Source: JAHEDH01 sp965364515
Lineage (GTDB): Bacteria > Actinomycetota > Acidimicrobiia > Spongiisociales > ZC4RG35
Assembly (NCBI GenBank): GCA_965364515.1
Contig: CBDTXZ010000023.1
Coordinates: forward strand, 1 to 26,181
Reading direction: 5' to 3'
Length of the DNA stretch: 26,181 nucleotides
The notes below the pieces were generated by a model. The model ran no database searches and had not been told where the DNA came from. It was given only the letters and a program-made list of their open reading frames with translations. The position numbers were made by a program, and so were the translations under genes. Below are positions 1-6,302 of this stretch, one piece after another (position 1 is the stretch's first letter; each line of letters opens with the position of its first letter).

Positions 1-91
1 GAGAGCCGAGAGCCGAGAGCCGAGAGCCGAGAGCCGACCGCCGAGAGCCGACAGCCGAGAGCCGACCGCCGACCGCCGACAGCCGACAGCC
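1..91. repeat. Heptamer tandem repeat array, family A (GAGAGCC/GACAGCC/GACCGCC)
   Basis: Thirteen consecutive 7-nt units fill the left edge without a break in register. The units are GAGAGCC, GACAGCC or GACCGCC, all fitting GASMGCC, and the array probably continues left of the window. There are no spacers, so it is not a CRISPR. The stretch is intergenic, upstream of guaB3. The same unit types recur in the right arm of the inverted repeat near 6186-6207, which suggests a genome-wide intergenic repeat family. Function unknown. Confidence 0.95.
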
Positions 92-107
92 GAGATTCGC
101 GATCTCG
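91..107. terminator. Small hairpin after the repeat array
   Basis: CGAGAT (91-96) and ATCTCG (102-107) form a perfect 6-bp stem with a 5-nt loop directly after the heptamer array. It could end transcription arriving from the left, or be part of the repeat element. No T-tract follows, so termination is only a guess. Confidence 0.25.
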
Positions 108-127
108 TCCCAGAGAGGGGAGGGTGG

Positions 128-133
128 TAGCCT
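128..133 (+). promoter_or_regulatory. Candidate -10 box for guaB3-guaA
   Basis: TAGCCT fits the actinobacterial -10 pattern TAnnnT and would start transcription near 140, giving a leader of about 33 nt. A clear Shine-Dalgarno GGAGGA (162-167) precedes the GTG at 173. No convincing -35 box is visible. Confidence 0.3.
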
Positions 134-172
134 CGATCCACGAATTACACCAGTGTGAGGCGGAGGAACACG

Positions 173-1330
173 GTGGAGATCTCAATCGGCATCGGCAAGG
201 CCGGACGCCAGGCATTCGGGTTCGACGACATCGCGATCGTCCCGAGCAGACGGACCCGCGACCCGGACGACATCGACATCACGTGGCAGCTCGACGCGTT
301 CAGCTTCACGCTTCCGATGATGGGTTCGGCGATGGATGGGGCATTGAGCCCTGCCACTGCGATCTCCATCGGTCGGCTCGGTGGGCTCGGCGTGCTCAAC
401 CTCGAAGGCCTGTGGACGCGCTACGAGGATCCACAGCCGTACTTCGACGAGATCGCCGAACTCGACACCGAGAAGGCGACGAAGCGGATGCAGGAGATCT
501 ATCTCCAGCCCATCAACCCCGATCTCGTCGGTCAGCGGGTCTCGGAGCTGAAGGCTGCCGGGATCGTCACGGCCGCCAGCCTCACTCCTCAGAAGGTGGA
601 AGAGCTCTCGCCCTACGCCCTCGGTGCCGGTCTCGACATCCTCGTCATCCAGGGAACCGTGGTTTCCGCCGAGCACGTCTCGACCAAGGGTGGCGTTCTC
701 AATCTCAAGGAGTTCATCGCCGATTGCGACGTCCCCGTGATCGTTGGTGGGTGTGCCTCGTATTCGACCGCTCTACACCTGATGCGCACCGGTGCGGTGG
801 GGGTGCTGGTCGGTGTCGGCCCGGGCGCAGCATGTACCACCAGGGGAGTCCTCGGTGTGGGCGTGCCCCAGGCCACCGCGATTGCTGACGCCGCAGGCGC
901 CAGGATCCGATATCTCGATGAGACGGGTCGCTACGTGCAGGTGATCGCGGACGGCGGTATGCGCAAAGGCGGAGATGTCGCCAAGGCGATCGCATGCGGC
1001 GCCGATGCGGTGATGATCGGCTCACCGCTCGCATCAGCGGACGAGGCGCCGGGCAAGGGCTACCACTGGGGGATGGCGACGTTCCATCCCGATCTTCCGA
1101 GAGGCGCCCGGGTGCGGGTCGGCAGCCTCGGCTCGCTCGAAGAGATCCTCGTGGGTCCTGCCGACGAGAACGACGGCCGCAAGAACCTGTTCGGCGCGCT
1201 TCGCGTGTCGATGGCGACCACCGGCTACTCGGACATCAAAGAGTTCCAGAAGGCTGAAGTGATGATCGCGCCCAGCCTCCAGACGGAGGGCAAGGCCCTC
1301 CAGCGGAGCCAGGGCGTGGGGATGGGATGA
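173..1330 (+). CDS. guaB3: GuaB3-type IMP dehydrogenase/GMP reductase family protein
   Basis: Cytosolic TIM-barrel enzyme of the IMPDH/GMPR family, 385 aa. The GTG at 173 is chosen because GGAGGA stands 5 nt before it and the protein then begins MEISIGIG, like other GuaB3 proteins; the GTG at 155 has no such support. The two CBS domains of true IMPDH (about 490 aa) are absent, as usual for GuaB3. Family landmarks include the WQLDAF segment near the N-terminus, GRLGGLGVLN, VIQGT and the ADGGMRKGGD phosphate-binding region. The catalytic loop GPGAACTTR keeps the nucleophilic Cys221 and the Thr-Arg pair, unlike mycobacterial GuaB3 as I recall it. Cyanobacterial GuaB3 with such a loop has been reported to be a GMP reductase (recalled), so GMP to IMP is a reasonable prediction; IMPDH-like activity or a regulatory role are alternatives. 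It overlaps guaA by ATGA, so the two are probably translationally coupled. Confidence 0.93.
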   Translation: MEISIGIGKAGRQAFGFDDIAIVPSRRTRDPDDIDITWQLDAFSFTLPMMGSAMDGALSPATAISIGRLGGLGVLNLEGLWTRYEDPQPYFDEIAELDTEKATKRMQEIYLQPINPDLVGQRVSELKAAGIVTAASLTPQKVEELSPYALGAGLDILVIQGTVVSAEHVSTKGGVLNLKEFIADCDVPVIVGGCASYSTALHLMRTGAVGVLVGVGPGAACTTRGVLGVGVPQATAIADAAGARIRYLDETGRYVQVIADGGMRKGGDVAKAIACGADAVMIGSPLASADEAPGKGYHWGMATFHPDLPRGARVRVGSLGSLEEILVGPADENDGRKNLFGALRVSMATTGYSDIKEFQKAEVMIAPSLQTEGKALQRSQGVGMG

Positions 1331-2868
1331 CCGCCGACTTCGACCAGATCCTCGTCGTCGATCTCGGAGCACAGTACGCCCAGCTGATCGCCCGCCGCGT
1401 CCGCGAGGCCAACGTCTACTCCGAGATCGTTCCTCGGACGATCACGGCATCCGAGGTCGAAGAACGGAAGCCTGCAGGGATCATCCTCTCGGGTGGGCCC
1501 GATTCGGTCTATGCGGACGATGCCTACCGTATCGATCCGGGGATCCTCCAGCTCGGCATCCCGATCCTGGGTATCTGCTACGGACATCAACTCATCGCGG
1601 ACCTGCTCGGAGGAGACGTGGCGAACACCGGCCTCGGCGAGTTCGGCAAGGCCGAGATGGAGGTCTCCGAGGCCGAGTGCGTCCTCTTCTCCGAGTTGCC
1701 GCTCAACCAGACGGTGTGGATGAGCCACCGCGACTCGGTGGCCCGGGTTCCCGAAGGTTTCATCGCGACCGCCTCGACGCCGAACGCGTCGGTGGCGGCG
1801 ATGGAGAACTCCGAACGAGGCATCTACGGGGTCCAGTTCCATCCCGAAGTCGTGCACACCGATCGGGGTATGGACGTCCTCAAACGATTCCTCTACGACG
1901 CCTGCGACGCGCTCCCGACCTGGACCCGGCACTCGATCATCGAGGATGCGGTGGCTTCGGTGCGGGCGCAGGTGGGCGAGGAGCGGATCATCTGCGGGCT
2001 CTCGGGCGGCGTCGATTCCTCGGTTGCGGCCGCCCTCGTCCACGAGGCGGTCGGGGATCAGCTCACCTGCATCTTCGTCGACCATGGCCTCCTCAGGAAG
2101 GGCGAAGCGGAACAGGTGGTCGACACCTTCCGGGACCACTTCAAGATCGATCTCATCCACGTCGATGCCGCCGATCGCTTCATCGACCTTCTCGCCGGGG
2201 TCACCGACCCGGAGGAGAAGCGGAAGATCATCGGCGAGACATTCATCCGGGTGTTCGAGGATGCTGCCGCCGAGCTCTCCGACGCTCGATTCCTGGTGCA
2301 GGGGACGCTGTATCCCGACGTCATCGAATCGGGGACGGGGTCGGCGGCGAAGATCAAGAGCCATCACAACGTTGGTGGTCTGCCCGACGACATGACGTTC
2401 GAACTCGTCGAGCCGCTCCGAGATCTGTTCAAGGACGAGGTTCGGGCGGTCGGGGCCGAGCTGGGACTCCCCGAGGACATCGTGTGGCGCCAACCGTTCC
2501 CCGGGCCAGGTCTGGCCGTGCGGATCATCGGCGACATCACCAGGGAGCGGCTCGAAATCCTGCGCGAGGCCGACGCGGTCGTCACCGAGGAGATCCGACG
2601 CGCCGGGCTCGAGCGTGAGATCTGGCAGGCCTTTGGCGTCCTGCCGGCGATCCGCTCGGTGGGTGTCCAGGGCGATGGGAGGACCTACGCGCACCCCCTC
2701 ATCGTGAGGGCTGTGACCAGCGAAGATGCCATGACCGCCGACTGGGCGAGGCTGCCCTACGAGCTACTCGAGCGCATCTCCAATCGCGTGATCAACGAAG
2801 TCGACGGGATCAACCGTGTCGCGTATGACATCTCGTCGAAGCCCCCCGCCACCATCGAGTGGGAATAG
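1327..2868 (+). CDS. guaA: GMP synthase (glutamine-hydrolysing)
   Basis: Converts XMP, ATP and glutamine to GMP in the cytosol, the last step of de novo GMP synthesis. Length is 513 aa, normal for the single-chain bacterial enzyme. The N-terminal class I amidotransferase domain (about 5-195) has the nucleophile Cys84 in GICYGH and the His172/Glu174 pair in FHPEV. The ATP pyrophosphatase domain follows with its P-loop SGGVDSS at 226-232. The C-terminal dimerisation domain ends in the family's standard PPATIEWE. ATG 1327 overlaps the guaB3 stop (ATGA), so the two form an operon. A 7-bp GC-rich hairpin sits 18 nt after the stop. Confidence 0.98.
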   Translation: MTADFDQILVVDLGAQYAQLIARRVREANVYSEIVPRTITASEVEERKPAGIILSGGPDSVYADDAYRIDPGILQLGIPILGICYGHQLIADLLGGDVANTGLGEFGKAEMEVSEAECVLFSELPLNQTVWMSHRDSVARVPEGFIATASTPNASVAAMENSERGIYGVQFHPEVVHTDRGMDVLKRFLYDACDALPTWTRHSIIEDAVASVRAQVGEERIICGLSGGVDSSVAAALVHEAVGDQLTCIFVDHGLLRKGEAEQVVDTFRDHFKIDLIHVDAADRFIDLLAGVTDPEEKRKIIGETFIRVFEDAAAELSDARFLVQGTLYPDVIESGTGSAAKIKSHHNVGGLPDDMTFELVEPLRDLFKDEVRAVGAELGLPEDIVWRQPFPGPGLAVRIIGDITRERLEILREADAVVTEEIRRAGLEREIWQAFGVLPAIRSVGVQGDGRTYAHPLIVRAVTSEDAMTADWARLPYELLERISNRVINEVDGINRVAYDISSKPPATIEWE

Positions 2869-2885
2869 GCCCACGCGAGCAGCCA

Positions 2886-2907
2886 AGGCGGCGAACCGTG
2901 GCCGCCT
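2886..2907 (+). terminator. GC-rich hairpin after guaA
   Basis: AGGCGGC (2886-2892) and GCCGCCT (2901-2907) form a perfect 7-bp stem with an 8-nt loop just after guaA. There is no T-run, as is common for actinobacterial intrinsic terminators. Confidence 0.5.
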
Positions 2908-2958
2908 GCACCATTCGGGGCACAACTTCTTCAGGAAGGCCGAGAGCGGTCCGATAGC

Positions 2959-2964
2959 TACGGT
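2959..2964 (+). promoter_or_regulatory. Candidate -10 box for the CheA hybrid kinase
   Basis: TACGGT matches TAnnnT and lies 20 nt before the TTG start at 2985, with the Shine-Dalgarno-like GAGAGGTG at 2971-2978 between them. No clear -35 is seen. Confidence 0.3.
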
Positions 2965-2984
2965 ATGGCTGAGAGGTGTGACCT

Positions 2985-5165
2985 TTGAATTGGGCCGAAT
3001 CCCCCGACCTGATGGAGATCTTCCTGCAGGAGATCGACGAACGCTCCGAGCGCTTGATCAAAGGCGCCGGAGACCTGTTCGGGACCGTCATCGACGCCGA
3101 ATCGCTCGATGAGCTCGTGCGCGATGCTCACACCCTCAAGGGCTCGGCTCACATGATCGGCAAGGCCGATCTCGGCGCTGCCGCGGCCGGCCTCGAGCGA
3201 GTCTGGAAGCTGCTCCAGAGCAAAGACCTCCAGCCGACCAACGAGATCGCTGCCGCGCTCGAGGCGACCGCCAAACTGCTCCCCGATGCCGCTCGCGACG
3301 TCAGACACCGGGCCGATCTCGCCGACGCCACCGATCAGCTCTCCCGTATCGCAGAGTCGATCGCCGACGATCCGATCGTTCACCCGGAACCGGAAGATGT
3401 GACTCCCGTCGGCGCCCCGGCTGCCAGGATGTCTCACATGCCCCCTTCGGCCGACATGCCAGGGCCCAAGCGGCCGCTCGAGGCGCCTTTGCGGATCCCA
3501 TCTCCGGCCCCCGATCAGCTCGAGGTCCCGGTCGAGCGCGTCCCGGCGACCAAGCTCCCTGATCTGTCAGAGTCGGAGCTCGGTGGCCTGCTGCGCGGCC
3601 TGAGAGACGAGCTCTCCAGCACCGTCACTCGCGTCGACACCGGCGATCTGTACCAGCTGATCAACCGGGCAGTGGAGATCGGCCTGGAGACCGAAGCGCT
3701 CGCCGACCTCACCCATGTCGCGATCGAGGGCGCCGATCCCAAGAAGCTCCTGATCGCCTGGCGCGGCCAGCTCGCCCGTTTGTCCGCAGAGGTGGCCCAG
3801 CTCCAGGACTGGGCCGTGTCGCTGGCCAACATCCCCGTCGGCGAGGCAGCTTCCACCTTTCCACAACTCTCGAGGTTCTTGAGCCGCAAGCTCGACAAGG
3901 ACGTGACGTTCGAGATGAGCGGGACCGACCTGATGATCGACCGCCAGATCGTCGATCTCATCCGTGAACCGCTTCGGCATCTGGTCGTGAACGCGATCGA
4001 CCACGGGATCGAGCCCGCCCACGAGCGGCTCGCTGCAGGGAAGCCGGCGACGGGAACCGTGACCCTGGCCGCCGAGATCCGCGACGAGAGGCTCATCATC
4101 GAGGTCACCGATGACGGCCGAGGGGTCCCGTGGGCCGACGTGGAGGCGCTCGCACGCAGGCGGGGTCTCAGCACCGGAAAATCCGAAGTGGAGAGCCACC
4201 TCTTTCGCCCCGGGTTCACGACCGTGGCCAAGGTGACCGAGTTCAGTGGGACAGGCGAGGGGCTGGCCCTCGTTGCCGACGCCGCGGACAAGGTGGGCGG
4301 GTCCGTCGAGATCCGTTCGGCCGTCGGCCGGGGAACGTCGGTGACGCTCGATCTTCCGAGGTCTCTGATCCTCCAGGATGTCGTGATCGTTGCAGTCGGA
4401 CAGTCGTTCTTCGCGCTGCCGGCGGCATCGGTGCTCGGCAGCGTGACGATCAGCCCGTCCCGGCAGACCGTGATCGACGGTGCAACCACGATCTCGTTCC
4501 GGAACGAGAGCGTTCCGGTCGTCAGTCTCGCAAAGGTCATCGGGCTCAACAGCGACGATGCCTCGGACCAGGACGCGTTGGTCGTGTCCACCAGATCAGG
4601 GCTCATCGCGGTCACCGTCGACGAGATCATCGACCAGCGGCGTGTGGCGGTGAAGAGCCTCGGTCCGATCCTCGAAGGTGCCGATCATCTCGCTGGCGCC
4701 GCCTTCCTCGGGGGTGGAGACGTCCTGGTCGTGGTCGATCAGAACCATCTCGGCGAACAAGCGCGCCGACCCGTGGAAGCCCAGGGCGCCAAGCACAGGA
4801 TCCTGGTCGTCGACGACTCGTCGGGTGTGCGCCAACTCATTGCTGCCACGCTGCGCAGCAAGGGCTTCGATGTGATCGTGTCCTCCTCGGCACGCGAAGC
4901 GGTGATCGAGATGGCGAACCGGAACATCGATGCGCTCGTCGTGGACTACTCGATGCCACAGTCCAACGGGGTGCAACTCGTCCGGGCGCTGCGGAGTTCC
5001 GGTGTGAGGTTTCCGATCATCATGGTGTCGGGTGTCGCAGACGAGGCCGACAAGGCGGCGGCGTGGGAGGCGGGTGTCGACGCCTACATCGACAAGTACG
5101 ACCTGAGGCGCGGAGCGTTGCTCACGTCGCTGCGGAGGCTCCTGGAGGAGGCGGCCGTTCGATGA
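2985..5165 (+). CDS. CheA-type hybrid histidine kinase (Hpt-HATPase-CheW-REC)
   Basis: Cytosolic signalling kinase, 726 aa, starting at TTG 2985 behind GAGAGGTG. An Hpt domain (about 1-105) carries the phosphorylatable His49 in AHTLKGSA. A Pro/Ala-rich linker (about 140-190) replaces a recognisable P2 domain. The CheA-style ATPase (about 290-450) has N336 in LVVNAIDHGIE, the DDGRG box at 376-380 and a lid beginning LFRPGFTT. A CheW-like domain follows (about 455-590). A C-terminal receiver (about 604-726) has D610/D611, phosphoacceptor D654 and K704. The architecture resembles FrzE and other CheA-CheY fusions. No chemoreceptor, separate CheW, CheR or CheB is in the window, so chemotaxis is not implied. 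A membrane histidine kinase follows 25 nt downstream, making a likely two-gene signalling unit. Input and output are unknown. Confidence 0.93.
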   Translation: MNWAESPDLMEIFLQEIDERSERLIKGAGDLFGTVIDAESLDELVRDAHTLKGSAHMIGKADLGAAAAGLERVWKLLQSKDLQPTNEIAAALEATAKLLPDAARDVRHRADLADATDQLSRIAESIADDPIVHPEPEDVTPVGAPAARMSHMPPSADMPGPKRPLEAPLRIPSPAPDQLEVPVERVPATKLPDLSESELGGLLRGLRDELSSTVTRVDTGDLYQLINRAVEIGLETEALADLTHVAIEGADPKKLLIAWRGQLARLSAEVAQLQDWAVSLANIPVGEAASTFPQLSRFLSRKLDKDVTFEMSGTDLMIDRQIVDLIREPLRHLVVNAIDHGIEPAHERLAAGKPATGTVTLAAEIRDERLIIEVTDDGRGVPWADVEALARRRGLSTGKSEVESHLFRPGFTTVAKVTEFSGTGEGLALVADAADKVGGSVEIRSAVGRGTSVTLDLPRSLILQDVVIVAVGQSFFALPAASVLGSVTISPSRQTVIDGATTISFRNESVPVVSLAKVIGLNSDDASDQDALVVSTRSGLIAVTVDEIIDQRRVAVKSLGPILEGADHLAGAAFLGGGDVLVVVDQNHLGEQARRPVEAQGAKHRILVVDDSSGVRQLIAATLRSKGFDVIVSSSAREAVIEMANRNIDALVVDYSMPQSNGVQLVRALRSSGVRFPIIMVSGVADEADKAAAWEAGVDAYIDKYDLRRGALLTSLRRLLEEAAVR

Positions 5166-5174
5166 CTGGGAAGC

Positions 5175-5180
5175 TAGCGT
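5175..5180 (+). promoter_or_regulatory. Candidate -10 box, near-leaderless start of the histidine kinase
   Basis: TAGCGT sits 10 nt before ATG 5191, with no Shine-Dalgarno between. Transcription would begin 3-4 nt upstream of, or at, the start codon, so the kinase may have its own promoter as well as readthrough from the CheA gene. Confidence 0.35.
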
Positions 5181-5190
5181 TGCACCGACC

Positions 5191-6096
5191 ATGGACTTGA
5201 TCCTCGTCATCAGCGGGCTTCTGGCGGTGACCGGCCTCGCGGCGCTGACCTGGGCGGTCCGCAGCACCGTCAAGTGGCGGAGAGACGTTCGGCGCGCCGA
5301 GATGGAGCGAGACGACGCTCACACGATCAAGAACGACTTCGTGGCGATGGTCAGTCACGAGCTCCGTACCCCGCTCACCTCGATCGCAGGATTCGCAGAG
5401 ACGCTTGGTGCAACGTGGGAGGACATCTCCCAGCCCGAGGTCGACGAGTTCCTGTCGATCATCACCGAGCAGGCCTCGATCCTCGGCGAACTGGTCGAGG
5501 ACATCCTCGTCATTCCTCGCCTCGACGCCGATCGGCTGCGACTGTGGCCTGAGGTCTTCGACCTCTCGAACCTCGTCCACGAAGCCGTCACGGCTGCTTT
5601 CCCGGATGCGGGTGGAACCGTGACGTCTGCAGACGGCAAGAAGACCTCGAAGGCCGACATCTCCGTCCCTGGGGGCGTGCTCGCTTACGGCGATCCTCGC
5701 CGAGTCAATCAGGTTCTTCGCAATCTGATCAGCAATGCCGTCAAATACGGCGGTACCCAGGTGCTCATCGAGGGCTTCCCCTTCGGAGAGCACTTCGTGG
5801 TCGTCATCTCCGACAACGGTTCCGGTATCGACGAGACCGACGTGAACCGTGTCTTCGAGCACTTCGAGCAGGTCTCCAAGGGCGATTCGCGATCGGCGAC
5901 CGGTATCGGCCTCGGGTTGCCCATCGCTCGCAAGCTGGCTCGTGCCATGGGCGGTGACGTCTGGTACGAGAAGCGGTTTCCGACCGGATCCCGATTCTGT
6001 TTCTCGGTCACCCAGACCGCACAGGTCCAGGAGCGCATTCTCGCCGAGCGTGCCCAGGCCGAAGCCGATCGTCGCGAAGGCGCAATAGCGCGTTGA
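5191..6096 (+). CDS. Membrane-anchored sensor histidine kinase
   Basis: 301-aa transmitter kinase. One hydrophobic helix (about 3-24) anchors it to the membrane, and it has no extracellular sensing domain. A short basic stretch leads to the HisKA domain with His56 in VSHELRTPL. The HATPase_c domain has N182 in NLISNAVKYG, D208 in SDNGSGID and a GIGLGLPIARK lid. The C-terminus, after the last ATPase strand, is a charged probable helix rich in Ala/Glu/Arg. No response regulator is adjacent; the nearest receiver is the C-terminal REC of the upstream CheA hybrid. ATG 5191 is the natural start because the membrane helix follows at once. The partner is not determinable from the sequence. Confidence 0.93.
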   Translation: MDLILVISGLLAVTGLAALTWAVRSTVKWRRDVRRAEMERDDAHTIKNDFVAMVSHELRTPLTSIAGFAETLGATWEDISQPEVDEFLSIITEQASILGELVEDILVIPRLDADRLRLWPEVFDLSNLVHEAVTAAFPDAGGTVTSADGKKTSKADISVPGGVLAYGDPRRVNQVLRNLISNAVKYGGTQVLIEGFPFGEHFVVVISDNGSGIDETDVNRVFEHFEQVSKGDSRSATGIGLGLPIARKLARAMGGDVWYEKRFPTGSRFCFSVTQTAQVQERILAERAQAEADRREGAIAR

Positions 6097-6133
6097 CGGT
6101 TCCCGACACGGGCACCGGGGTCGCGGCGCAGCT

Positions 6134-6207
6134 GCTGTCGGCCATCAGCTGTCAGCCATCAGCTCAGCCGTGGTCGATCGGACAGCTGAGAGCCGACCGC
6201 TGACAGC
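6134..6207. repeat. Inverted pair of family A heptamer arms
   Basis: The left arm (6135-6169) reads as heptamers CTGTCGG, CCATCAG, CTGTCAG, CCATCAG, CTCAGCC. The right arm (about 6183-6207) carries GAGAGCC, GACCGCT and GACAGCA, the unit types of the 1-91 array. Left 6134-6155 matches the reverse complement of 6186-6207 at 17 of 22 positions, so RNA here could fold into a long imperfect hairpin. It lies between the histidine kinase and pcrA and may act as a terminator or insulating element. Confidence 0.75.
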
Positions 6208-6289
6208 ACATCTTCACGGAGCGCGGTGAACCTGCGGGTCCGCCGAATGCGCGTTCTTACACCCATGTGATTCTGGGGGGAGGGGCGAG

Positions 6290-6295
6290 TAACCT
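6290..6295 (+). promoter_or_regulatory. -10 box of a leaderless pcrA transcript
   Basis: TAACCT lies 7 nt before ATG 6303, putting the predicted transcription start on or next to the start codon. There is no Shine-Dalgarno just before the ATG. The purine-rich GGGGGGAGGGG at 6275-6285 is too far upstream. No good -35 is seen. Confidence 0.5.
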
Positions 6296-6302
6296 CGCAG
6301 TC

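Noticed and set aside
1..91. Possible CRISPR array
   Set aside because: The unit is only 7 nt, units abut without spacers, and no cas genes are present.
1225..2694. Long minus-strand open frame opposite guaA (489 aa)
   Set aside because: It is fully antisense to guaA, is rich in Asp, Arg and His with no domain, and results from high-GC third positions. Similar antisense frames opposite pcrA (6159-8363) and tal (9171-10634) were dropped for the same reason.
2965..2988. Seven-codon leader peptide overlapping the CheA kinase start (ATG...TTGA)
   Set aside because: The predicted transcription start near 2971 lies downstream of its ATG and it has no Shine-Dalgarno.
2985..6096. Chemotaxis operon
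   Set aside because: Only the CheA hybrid is present; no receptor, CheW, CheR, CheB or flagellar gene accompanies it.
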